DNA of 64,000 nucleotides. It comes from Pseudoduganella dura (GTDB taxonomy: Bacteria > Pseudomonadota > Gammaproteobacteria > Burkholderiales > Burkholderiaceae_D). Location: NCBI RefSeq assembly GCF_009727155.1, contig NZ_WNWM01000002.1:6849454-6913453 (forward strand). Direction: 5' to 3'. This document shows, piece by piece, positions 23,959 to 31,663 of this stretch. The first letter of the stretch is position 1, and each line of letters opens with the position of its first letter. The notes under the pieces were generated by a model that was not told the DNA's origin, ran no database searches, and worked only from the letters and a program-made list of their open reading frames with translations. Made by a program: the position numbers and the translations under genes.

Positions 23959-26900
23959 TCAGTGCAGGGCCTTCGACCGGGCGCGGCCGCTGGCGAACGA
24001 CGGCAGCGGATCGGTGGTGTCCACTTCGAGCAGCGTGCCGGCCTCGCTGGCGCCGCCGAACAGGTAGCTGACCATGCCGACGTAGCGCTTGCCCGCCTCC
24101 AGCCCGGACCAGCTGTAGCCGACGGTGGCCGACCGGTTCGGGTAGACCACGCCGGGCATCGTCACCTTCAGGTTGGCGCCGGCGCCCGGCGTGACGATCC
24201 AGCTGGACAGCTTGTACGTGGCGCTGCCATCCTGCGGCGCATAGCCCAGCACGCAAACGAAGTAGTTGCCGGGCGCGGGATCGCGCCAGGTGAGCATCTC
24301 GTCCGAGCCGCCGTTGCCGCTGGCGCCCAGCACCGTGCCGTCTTCCTTCGCCAGCACCAGGTCGAGGTCGCTCTGCTCGCCGCCGCTGGTGTCGCTGTTG
24401 TACAGCGCGAAGCGGGCCAGCAGCGTGCCCGGCGCGATCGTGACCGGGGTGACGGTCTGGCCTTCCGACGGGAACGGGCAGGTGTTGCCGCTGTTCGACG
24501 TGCCGACCGTGCCTTCGCTCTGCACGGCCGCGAGCAGGCCGCCCTTGCGCGCGGTGATGGCGCCGGCAAAGCCGGAGCGCAGCGCGACGACCTTGCTGCC
24601 GGCGGCCGCTTCGCTGGCCACCGTGTCCGGCACGTCCAGCGCCGCCGCCCGGGCGATCAGCGGGCTGGCCACCTTGTGGCCGCCGCCATCGCGCCAGGTG
24701 AGCGCGCCATAACGCCAGGTGTGCAGCGGGGCATCGGTGCGGGTGAGCTTCACGGTGAACGCGCCTTGCGCGCCCGGCGCCAGCGTCAGCGCGGCGGGCG
24801 CCACGTCGACCCTGAATCCCGGCAGGCTCGCGGTTGCCGTGTACGTCGCGCGGCTGTTGCCCACGTTCGTCACCGTGCGGCGCAGTTCGGCCACGCCCAG
24901 CACGCGCTCGGCGGTCAGCGCCGGCAGGTTCAGGTCCGTGCTGTCGAGCGGCGTCACGCCGCCGCAGTCGAGCGGCATGGCGAGCACCTGCCCGCACAGG
25001 AAGCGGCGGTAATCGTCCGGTCCCAGGTCATACACGAGGCCGGGGTCGGCCGCGGCCGTGGGCGCGATCTGCCCGGCGCCCTGCCCCCATGGCAGCTTGC
25101 CGGAATCGAGCGCGCTGCCATCCCATGCGACCGGCGCGGCGCGGCCGTCGCTCTGCGTGGCGAACGCGGTCGTCACCAGGGCCGACTTGATCGCGGCCGG
25201 GCTCCAGTCGGGATGCAGCTGTTTGAGCAGCGCGGCCACGCCCGACACGTGCGGCGTCGCCATCGACGTACCGGTCAGGAATTCCCATGCCGGCGGCGCC
25301 AGCGTGCCGCCCGTGAACGGGGCCATGAACTGCTCCTCCGTCATCACCGGCAGGTAGGCGGCCAGGATGTCGGTGCCCGGTGCGGCCAGGTCCGGCTTCA
25401 GGATGCTGGCATCGGCCACGTTCGGCCCGCGCGACGAGGAGCCGGCCACCACCGGCGCCGCCGTGGGAGCCGGATCGTAGACCGCGCGCACGTCGCCCAG
25501 TGCCGCCGTGGCGCTGGCCGGCGCGGCGGCGATGTAGCTCTTCAGTTGCCGCGCCCCGGCCAGGTCGAGGTGCACCGTCGACAGCGTGTAGGGCTGCGCC
25601 GGCAGCGTGGTCGCGCCGCCTTCGACATTGACGAGGATGACGCCTGCCGCGCCGGCCGCCCTGGCGGCGGCGACCTTGTTGACCAGCACATTGCCGCCCC
25701 GGTCGCAGACGAGGATCCGCCCCTTCACCTTGTCCGGATCGAACGGCATGCCGACCTGGTCGTCGGGGCCGAAGCACTGGGCGATGCGCGGATCATCCGG
25801 CGACGTGCCGGGCTTGCCGGCATCCTTCGCCAGCAGCAGCGGTGCGGACGGCGTGTGCGCGTTGATCGATGCGCCCGTCAGCACAACGCCGCTGCCCAGC
25901 CTCGCGTTGCCGGCGTAGGTGCGGTTGTGGGTGGAGTTGGCCACCGTCGTCAGCCACGGGCTGATGTGCGTGACGGGCGCCGGTGCCGTCGAACCGGGCC
26001 CCTGGTTGCCCGCGGCCGCGGCGACGAACACGCCGGCATTGGCCGCGCCCAGGAAGGCCTGCTCGGTGGGCTCGTCGAACGTGCCGCCACCGGCCGAGTT
26101 GCCGATCGAAAAGCTGATCACATTGACGCCATCGAGCACGGCCTGCTCGATCGCGGCCACGCTGCTGTCGGTCGGGCACGCGTTCTGCATGCCGCCGCCG
26201 TAGTCGGCCGTCCAGCAGACCTTGTAGACGGCCAGGCGGGCGCGCGGCGCCATGCCGCCGACGTTGCCGAAGCCCACGCCGCCAATGCCGGCGGCCACGC
26301 CGGATGCGCCGCCGGCAGTGCTTGCCGTGTGCGTGCCATGGCCATCGCTGTCGCGCGCCGACACATACTCCCAGTTCGACATCTGCGCATCGGGCAGGAA
26401 CGCCCGGGCGCCGATCAGCTTGTTGTTGCAATGCGAGGTCGTGAAACCCTGCCCCGGCTGGCAAAAGCCCTTCCAGTGCGCGGGCGGCGGGCCGTAGGCC
26501 GGCGTGCCGCCCTCGAAGACGGGCCTGCCGTCGCCGTCGACACGGTCGGCGAACGCCGGGTTTTCAGGCCACACGCCGGTATCGAGCATGCCGATGATGA
26601 CATCCTCGCCGGCGCCGGCCTGCCCGCCGAGCTGCTGCCACAGGCCGGCGGGCGCGTTCAGGCCGAGGAATGTCGGGGTGTAGCCGGTGGAGGTGTGCAG
26701 CAGCACGTTGGCGCTGACCTTCGCCACGGCGCCGTTCTTCTTCAGCTGGCGCACCTCGTCATCGGTCAGCAGCGCCGAAAAACCGTTGAACACCACGTTG
26801 TAGCGGTGCGTCACCGATGCCGCGCCGATCGTGCGCAGCACGTCGGCACGGCGTTCCTCCAGGTACGCGATATACGTCTGCACGTGCGGCGCCCCGGCTT

Positions 26901-27123
26901 CGAGGCGCTGGCCCGCCGCCGGCCTGGTGGCCCGCATGCCGGACACCGTGCCGGCATACGACGCGGCCGGCTTGTCGACCAGTTGCACGATGTACGACTT
27001 GCGGACCGGCTCGGCCGCGCCGGCCGTGCCGGCCGTGCAGCACAGCAGCAGCACCGCGCCGACCACGGCTGTCAGCCGCCCGATTCCTGCGCCCGGCATG
27101 CCGGGTTTTATTCGATTTCCCAT
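23959..27123 (-). CDS. secreted S8 subtilisin-like serine protease with PA domain
   Basis: Preproprotease of 1054 residues. Signal peptide ~1-36; inhibitor I9 pro-domain ~42-150 (KSYIVQLVDKP...NGFSALLTDDEV); S8 catalytic domain ~165-690. The triad is Asp in IIGMLDTGVWPE, His in DSDGHGTHTAS and Ser in TGTSMATPHVSG, with the oxyanion Asn in AAAAGNQGPG. A protease-associated domain is inserted at ~430-550 (GRILVCDRGGN). A fibronectin-III-like domain (~700-810) and a bacterial pre-peptidase C-terminal-type domain complete it. The ribosome-binding site is GGAAGGAAG. It is the first gene of an operon with three PEP-CTERM proteins, so it may mature or turn over surface proteins. LacI-type palindromes upstream suggest repressor control. 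Confidence 0.92.
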   Translation of the reverse strand: MGNRIKPGMPGAGIGRLTAVVGAVLLLCCTAGTAGAAEPVRKSYIVQLVDKPAASYAGTVSGMRATRPAAGQRLEAGAPHVQTYIAYLEERRADVLRTIGAASVTHRYNVVFNGFSALLTDDEVRQLKKNGAVAKVSANVLLHTSTGYTPTFLGLNAPAGLWQQLGGQAGAGEDVIIGMLDTGVWPENPAFADRVDGDGRPVFEGGTPAYGPPPAHWKGFCQPGQGFTTSHCNNKLIGARAFLPDAQMSNWEYVSARDSDGHGTHTASTAGGASGVAAGIGGVGFGNVGGMAPRARLAVYKVCWTADYGGGMQNACPTDSSVAAIEQAVLDGVNVISFSIGNSAGGGTFDEPTEQAFLGAANAGVFVAAAAGNQGPGSTAPAPVTHISPWLTTVANSTHNRTYAGNARLGSGVVLTGASINAHTPSAPLLLAKDAGKPGTSPDDPRIAQCFGPDDQVGMPFDPDKVKGRILVCDRGGNVLVNKVAAARAAGAAGVILVNVEGGATTLPAQPYTLSTVHLDLAGARQLKSYIAAAPASATAALGDVRAVYDPAPTAAPVVAGSSSRGPNVADASILKPDLAAPGTDILAAYLPVMTEEQFMAPFTGGTLAPPAWEFLTGTSMATPHVSGVAALLKQLHPDWSPAAIKSALVTTAFATQSDGRAAPVAWDGSALDSGKLPWGQGAGQIAPTAAADPGLVYDLGPDDYRRFLCGQVLAMPLDCGGVTPLDSTDLNLPALTAERVLGVAELRRTVTNVGNSRATYTATASLPGFRVDVAPAALTLAPGAQGAFTVKLTRTDAPLHTWRYGALTWRDGGGHKVASPLIARAAALDVPDTVASEAAAGSKVVALRSGFAGAITARKGGLLAAVQSEGTVGTSNSGNTCPFPSEGQTVTPVTIAPGTLLARFALYNSDTSGGEQSDLDLVLAKEDGTVLGASGNGGSDEMLTWRDPAPGNYFVCVLGYAPQDGSATYKLSSWIVTPGAGANLKVTMPGVVYPNRSATVGYSWSGLEAGKRYVGMVSYLFGGASEAGTLLEVDTTDPLPSFASGRARSKALH

Positions 27124-27156
27124 TGTTGCGGCTTCCTTCCAAGTGACAAGACGAAC

Positions 27157-27168
27157 GATAGCGCTACC
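27157..27168. promoter_or_regulatory. LacI-type operator candidate upstream of the S8 protease
   Basis: GATAGCGCTACC, a near-perfect palindrome with central AGCGCT, 34 bp upstream of the S8 start codon. Its outer bases match the operators in the sugar locus, but the core is AGCGCT instead of AACGTT, so it may be read by a different LacI-family member. The overlapping CTACC/GGTAG repeat extends it on one side. Confidence 0.5.
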
Positions 27169-27336
27169 ATTTACGGTAGTAATCCGTAGCGTTTGGCGTG
27201 GTTCGCTGCTTCAGGCATCGACAGCTCATTTCGGAGCGACAGCCTGCTATGCGCCCCGTCCACTAGGGCGCGGTGGCAACGTCATCGACAGTGACTTGCA
27301 AATAACGTAACAGCGCGAAGGACATTACATGTTTTC

Positions 27337-27348
27337 GATAGCGTTATC
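27337..27348. promoter_or_regulatory. second LacI-type operator candidate
   Basis: GATAGCGTTATC, palindromic except for the core, centred 180 bp from the site at 27157. Two spaced sites of the same form upstream of the S8 operon would permit DNA looping by a tetrameric or bridging repressor. A looser AACGTAAC half-site lies at 27304-27311. Confidence 0.45.
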
Positions 27349-27514
27349 ATCCCCCGTTGTTTTTTACCTACGTTTTGGTGGAATAAATGTCTTGCGCAGC
27401 GGTGTTGGATCGTGTGGTGAAAGCGTAGGTAGGCGGCCGGCATCAGGTCGAAACCCTGGCCGTGCACGCCGGTCGTGCAGGACAAAAGTGCAGGTTTGCC
27501 GGCTGCCGGCTGCC

Positions 27515-29569
27515 TCACCAGGGCTGGGCGGGCGTGACGGCCATGGCCGGATCGCTGGTGGCATCGAAGCCCGTCTCCACGCGGCCGGCAAAGCGCCAGG
27601 CCGCGCCGCCACAGCTGACGGCGGCGTCATACCACGGCGCGGGAAGCACGACGCGTTCCCGCGTGCCTGGCGCCAGGCGCACGATGCGCGGGGCCGGGTC
27701 GCCATGGGCGAGCATGGTGACGGTGGCCTCGCGCGGCACGGCGCCGCCGTTGTGCAGGTCCAGCACGAGCCGATCGTTGTCGCGCACCGCGGACACGGCG
27801 ATGTCGGGCGTACCGGTGCCGCGCAGGGCACGGTGGAAACCGTTCGGGCCGAGCAGCCACAGGTCGTAGGCGCCGGACGGCACGGCGGCGGACGGCGCGG
27901 CCCCCGCCGGCGCCGGGGGCGTCCACAGGTCGTCCAGCTCCCTGCCCGCCTCCACCGTGTAGCGCCGCGGGATGCCGCCCAGGCGCAGCCGGTCGTAGAC
28001 ATGGAACACGGCGCCCGCGCCACCCGTGTTGGCGAACCGGAGGGCGATGCCGTCCGCACCCGGTTCGGCGCTCACTTCGAGGCGGTACGGCAGCGCACGC
28101 GACGGCCGCGTGCCGGATTCCTGGCGCGGCGCGGCCTGCGCGCCTTCCGCGGGCACATCGATGGCGGGGCCGGCGCGCTGGCGTGCGCGCACGGCGTCGG
28201 CCTGCGCCATGCCGAGGGCCGGCAGGCGCGGCCTCGCCGCATCGTTCGACGCGAAATCGAAGCAGCTCGTCAGGTCCCCGCACACCGCACGGCGCCAGGC
28301 GCCGATGTTCGGCTCCATCACGCCGAAGCGGCGCTCGAGCAGGCGCAGGATCGACGTGTGGTCGAACACCTGCGAGTTGACCCAGCCGCCCTTGCTCCAC
28401 GGCGACATCACCAGCATCGGCACGCGCGGGCCGAGGCCATACAGCTGGCCGTCGGCGTGGCATTCGTCGGCAAAGGCAACGGTCGACTTGCCCGCGCGGG
28501 TGCCGTCGCGGCGCAGCGCGGGCGGCGCCGGCGGCGGCGCATGATCGAAGAACGCGTCGTTCTCGTCATACATCTGCAGGAACACGGTACCGCTCCACAC
28601 CTCGGGATCGGCCAGCAGCGCTTCGAGCACCTGCAGCGTATAGGCGCCGCCCTGCACCGGCGTGGAGGGGCCCGGGTGCTCGCAGTACAGCCGCGGCGGA
28701 ACCACCCAGCTCACCTGAGGCAGGCGGCCGTGCACCACATCCTCGCGCAGCGCATCGAGGGTGCCGCCCCGCAGCGTGCTGCTCACGCCCTTGTCGGCCA
28801 GCGGATGCGGGCGCGCGGCATGCGCTTCGCGAAAGCGGCGGAACGTGGCCAGCATGTTGCAGTCGTAGTTGTCCGCCATGTCGGTATAGACCTTCCAGCC
28901 GACGCCGGCGGCCTCCAGCCGCTCGGCATAGGTGGTCCATGTGAAACCCTGCTCCGGCGGGCCGAAGCCTTCCATGCGGTTGTCGATGGCCGGCCCGCCA
29001 TGGCGGCCGGACGGATCGTTCGTCCCCGTCAGCATGAACAGGCGGTTCGGATTGGTGCCGCCCTGCAGCGAGCAGTGGTACGCATCGCACAGCGTGAATG
29101 CGTCGGCCAGCGCGAACTGCACCGGCAGTTCGTCGCGCGTGTAGTACGCCATCGCCGCGTCGGTCTTGGCGCGCGGCCAGGCGTTCATGCGGCCGTCGTC
29201 CCAGGCAGCCTGGGCATCGGGCCAGGCATGCGGCAGGTCCAGTGCGGGCTGCGCATTGCCGGCGCGCGCGTCCAGCCGGTAAGGCATCACGATGCGGCGG
29301 CCATTGTGCTGCTGCCACACCGTGCGGCCGTCGCGCAGCGGAATCGCCATGCGGTCGCCGAAACCGCGCACGCCGGCCAGGGTGCCGAAGTAATGGTCGA
29401 ACGAGCGGTTTTCCTGCATCAGGATGACGACATGGCGTACATCGGCGAGGGTGCCCGTGGAACGCCGCGCCGGCACCGCCAGCGCCTCGCGCAGCAACGG
29501 CGGCATGGCGCCCAGCAGGCCGGCAAGGGCCGTGCCGCCGAGGAAGCGGCGGCGTGGAATCCGGCTCAT
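27515..29569 (-). CDS. phosphocholine-specific phospholipase C, Tat-exported
   Basis: Enzyme of 684 residues that hydrolyses phosphatidylcholine or sphingomyelin to phosphocholine and diacylglycerol or ceramide. The start at 29569 has GGAGGG upstream. The N-terminus IPRRRFLGGTALAGLLG is a twin-arginine signal. The phosphoesterase domain (~40-430) has the metal site in VILMQENRSFDHYFG, LADAFTLCDAYHCS and MLTGTNDPSG. Two C-terminal beta domains of the bacterial PLC type follow (~480-570 and ~590-680). It lies 25 bp after the propeller-like gene and in the same direction as the sugar ABC ATPase, an unexpected partner. Choline or phosphate release from host or plant membranes is the likely use. 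Confidence 0.92.
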   Translation of the reverse strand: MSRIPRRRFLGGTALAGLLGAMPPLLREALAVPARRSTGTLADVRHVVILMQENRSFDHYFGTLAGVRGFGDRMAIPLRDGRTVWQQHNGRRIVMPYRLDARAGNAQPALDLPHAWPDAQAAWDDGRMNAWPRAKTDAAMAYYTRDELPVQFALADAFTLCDAYHCSLQGGTNPNRLFMLTGTNDPSGRHGGPAIDNRMEGFGPPEQGFTWTTYAERLEAAGVGWKVYTDMADNYDCNMLATFRRFREAHAARPHPLADKGVSSTLRGGTLDALREDVVHGRLPQVSWVVPPRLYCEHPGPSTPVQGGAYTLQVLEALLADPEVWSGTVFLQMYDENDAFFDHAPPPAPPALRRDGTRAGKSTVAFADECHADGQLYGLGPRVPMLVMSPWSKGGWVNSQVFDHTSILRLLERRFGVMEPNIGAWRRAVCGDLTSCFDFASNDAARPRLPALGMAQADAVRARQRAGPAIDVPAEGAQAAPRQESGTRPSRALPYRLEVSAEPGADGIALRFANTGGAGAVFHVYDRLRLGGIPRRYTVEAGRELDDLWTPPAPAGAAPSAAVPSGAYDLWLLGPNGFHRALRGTGTPDIAVSAVRDNDRLVLDLHNGGAVPREATVTMLAHGDPAPRIVRLAPGTRERVVLPAPWYDAAVSCGGAAWRFAGRVETGFDATSDPAMAVTPAQPW

Positions 29570-29594
29570 GGGTACCCTCCTTCCCTTGTCCGGC

Positions 29595-30410
29595 TCACAG
29601 TACCAGGATGCCCTGGAGCGACGAGATCCGCTGGGGGTCCGACCACGCGTCGAGCAGCCGGCCTTCCGCATCGAAGGTGAGCAGCTGCCGCCCCTTGTGC
29701 CCGTTTTCCGGCCCATGGTCCTGCCAGTTGGCGACGACGATGCGGCCGTCGCCCAGCACCTGGAAGGTCGCGTAGAAGAACGGCGCCACCTCTTCCGGCA
29801 CCTGGCCCGCCGCGCCGAACGTGCGCACCAGCGCCCCGCCCGCATCGAAGCATGCCATGAACGCGCCATAGCCGGCCGAGACCAGCGTGCCGCCATCGGC
29901 CAGCCGCTCGGCTTTCCACGCGTGCTCGAAGCCCGGCGCGGCCAGCTTGCGCAGCGGCCGCAGCGCCGCGTCCGTTTCGAGGATATGGTCGTTGGTGCAC
30001 AGCAGGTAGCCGTCGCCGGCCGGGCGCATCAGGCGCACGTAGTCGCCTTCGCGGCGCACCGAGGCCGTTTCGCGCAGGTCGGCATCCAGCGTCACCACGT
30101 TGATGCCGTTGGTACTGCCATCGAGGTTCATCCCCGTCACCAGCGTGCGCCCGTCGGGCAGGCGATGCGCCGCCGTCACGCCGCGCCAGCGGTCACAGGT
30201 GCGCAGCACGGCACCGCTGCCGATATCGATCTCGATGAAGCCGCGCTCGAAGCCGATCAGCGCGCGGTCGCGGCCAATGCGCTGCAGGTCGCGCGCCAGC
30301 GGAAAGTCGGCCAGGTCGCGCTGCCAGCCGGCGGCCGCGTCACCCGTGTCGACCAGGTGCAGGCGCTGGCGTCCTTCGTCGATCGCCAGCAGGGTCAGCG
30401 CCGGCATCAT
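29595..30410 (-). CDS. beta-propeller-like protein of unknown function
   Basis: Protein of 271 residues without a signal peptide. It consists of repeating beta-strand units typical of WD/PQQ-like propellers: LLAIDEGRQRLHLVDTG, AHRLPDGRTLVTGMN, RLADGGTLVSAGYGAF and VLGDGRIVVANWQDHGPEN, each a D-G-R-x-hydrophobic turn. The start codon overlaps the stop of the ABC ATPase gene (ATGA at 30407-30410), so it is translated with it, and phospholipase C follows 25 bp later. No catalytic residue set is evident. It may bind a ligand or steer a sugar-acid step in the cytoplasm, but the function is unknown. Confidence 0.75.
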   Translation of the reverse strand: MMPALTLLAIDEGRQRLHLVDTGDAAAGWQRDLADFPLARDLQRIGRDRALIGFERGFIEIDIGSGAVLRTCDRWRGVTAAHRLPDGRTLVTGMNLDGSTNGINVVTLDADLRETASVRREGDYVRLMRPAGDGYLLCTNDHILETDAALRPLRKLAAPGFEHAWKAERLADGGTLVSAGYGAFMACFDAGGALVRTFGAAGQVPEEVAPFFYATFQVLGDGRIVVANWQDHGPENGHKGRQLLTFDAEGRLLDAWSDPQRISSLQGILVL

Positions 30411-31504
30411 GCGCCCTCCCGCGGGCCGAGGCCGATGTTCGCCTCACTGGCGGCATCGAACACGTGCAGGCGTTCGGCATCGAGGTACAGCGTGGCCGGC
30501 TGTTCCGGCACCAGCTTCACGTGGCCATCGAGCCGCGCCACCACGCTGCCACTGCCCACGCGCAGGCTGACGATGGTTTCGGCGCCGAGTGGCTCCACGA
30601 CGTCGACCACCGCGTTCAGCGCCTCCCCGGCCGTCGGGTCCAGCGAGAAGATTTCAGGACGCACGCCGAGCTTGACCGCGCGCCCGGGCCACGCCGCCAG
30701 CCGCGCGGCCATCCCGGCCGGCAAACGCACCGTGTAGCCGTCGCCGGCCACGCTGCCGCCGCGCAGTTCGCCTTCCAGGAAACTCATCGCCGGCGAACCG
30801 ATGAAGCCGCCCACGAACACGTTCACGGGCCGATCGTACAGTTCCATCGGGCTGGCCACCTGCTGGATCTCGCCGCCCTTCATCACGACGATACGGTCGC
30901 CCATCGTCATCGCCTCCACCTGGTCGTGCGTGACATACACCGTGGTCACGCCCAGTTGCCGGTGCAGCTTGAGGATCGACGCGCGCATTTCCACGCGCAG
31001 CTTGGCATCGAGATTCGACAGCGGCTCGTCCATCAGGAACGCCTGCGGCTTGCGCACGATCGCGCGGCCCAGCGCCACCCGCTGGCGCTGCCCGCCGGAC
31101 AGTTCCTTCGGCCGGCGCTCCAGCAGGTGATCGAGCTGCAGCATGCGTGCCGCTTCGTCGACCCGTTCGGCGATCGCCGCCTTCGGCACGCCGTCGAGCC
31201 TGAGCGCGAAGCCCATGTTCTGGCGCACCGTCATGTGCGGATACAGCGCGTAGCTCTGGAACACCATCGCGATATCGCGCTGCTTCGGTTCCATGTCGTT
31301 GACGACGGTACCGCCGATGCGCAGCAGTCCGTCCGAGATGTCTTCCAGTCCCGCGATCATGCGCAGCGTGGTCGACTTGCCGCAGCCGGACGGACCGACG
31401 AAGACGACGAATTCGCCGTCGCCGATATCGAGGCTGAAATCGCGCACCGCATGAAAACCGTTGTCGTAGAACTTGCGCACCTGTTGTAACGAGATCGCCG
31501 CCAT
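30407..31504 (-). CDS. sugar ABC transporter ATP-binding protein (MalK/UgpC/AlgS type)
   Basis: ATPase of 365 residues energising carbohydrate import. Residues ~1-235 form the nucleotide-binding domain with Walker A GPSGCGKST (~39-47), Q-loop VFQSYALYPHMTV, signature LSGGQRQRVALGRA, Walker B AFLMDEPLSNLD and H-loop VTHDQ. Residues ~240-365 form the OB-fold regulatory domain of MalK-like proteins (LGVRPEIFSL). No permease is next to it; the two permeases and binding protein at 40.6-44.2 kb lack an ATPase, and both sets carry the same LacI-type operator, so this is very probably their motor. The gene is divergent from the PL8 lyase. Confidence 0.92.
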   Translation of the reverse strand: MAAISLQQVRKFYDNGFHAVRDFSLDIGDGEFVVFVGPSGCGKSTTLRMIAGLEDISDGLLRIGGTVVNDMEPKQRDIAMVFQSYALYPHMTVRQNMGFALRLDGVPKAAIAERVDEAARMLQLDHLLERRPKELSGGQRQRVALGRAIVRKPQAFLMDEPLSNLDAKLRVEMRASILKLHRQLGVTTVYVTHDQVEAMTMGDRIVVMKGGEIQQVASPMELYDRPVNVFVGGFIGSPAMSFLEGELRGGSVAGDGYTVRLPAGMAARLAAWPGRAVKLGVRPEIFSLDPTAGEALNAVVDVVEPLGAETIVSLRVGSGSVVARLDGHVKLVPEQPATLYLDAERLHVFDAASEANIGLGPREGA

Positions 31505-31534
31505 GCCTGTCGCCCTGAAAAGTTGAACATAAAT

Positions 31535-31546
31535 GTTAACGTTACC
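31535..31546. promoter_or_regulatory. LacI-type operator, ATPase/PL8 divergent promoter (site 1)
   Basis: GTTAACGTTACC with perfect core TAACGTTA. It lies just downstream of the predicted start of leftward transcription toward the ATPase gene and overlaps the -35 box of the predicted rightward PL8 promoter. It is identical to the sites upstream of lacI, at the binding-protein gene and before GH88. Confidence 0.75.
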
Positions 31547-31564
31547 GCCTCTTCGGCGTATATT
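31536..31564 (+). promoter_or_regulatory. predicted promoter of the PL8 lyase
   Basis: TTAACG (31536-31541), 17 bp, TATATT (31559-31564). The -10 matches the sigma-70 consensus at 5 of 6 positions and the -35 at 4 of 6. Transcription would start near 31571, giving a leader of about 93 bases. The -35 box lies inside the operator at 31535, as expected for repression. Confidence 0.5.
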
Positions 31565-31588
31565 AGCCCCAGTTATCCCAGGATGCAA
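31560..31588 (-). promoter_or_regulatory. predicted promoter of the ABC ATPase operon
   Basis: On the minus strand TTGCAT, 17 bp, TAATAT. Its -10 overlaps that of the opposite PL8 promoter, so the two promoters compete for the same DNA. The operator at 31535-31546 would lie right after the transcription start, the classical lac position. Confidence 0.45.
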
Positions 31589-31608
31589 CGAATTCATGGG
31601 CTCCGAAT

Positions 31609-31620
31609 GATAACGTTACC
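31609..31620. promoter_or_regulatory. LacI-type operator, ATPase/PL8 divergent promoter (site 2)
   Basis: GATAACGTTACC, core TAACGTTA, centred 74 bp from site 1, about seven turns of the helix. It lies upstream of the leftward promoter and in the leader of the PL8 transcript. Together the two sites bracket both promoters. Confidence 0.7.
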
Positions 31621-31663
31621 GATGATTGCCACAGAATGCATGACCACCGACAATGGAGAGCAC

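Larger units (their letters stand above)
27124..27514. other. intergenic region between the S8 operon and phospholipase C gene
   Basis: A 391-bp stretch without a gene. It holds two LacI-type palindromes (27157-27168 and 27337-27348), an adjacent CTACC/GGTAG inverted repeat around 27164-27180, and the ribosome-binding site of the S8 gene. The segment 27180-27390 is more AT-rich than its surroundings and should include the S8 operon promoter. No terminator with a T-run was found after the phospholipase gene. Confidence 0.5.
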
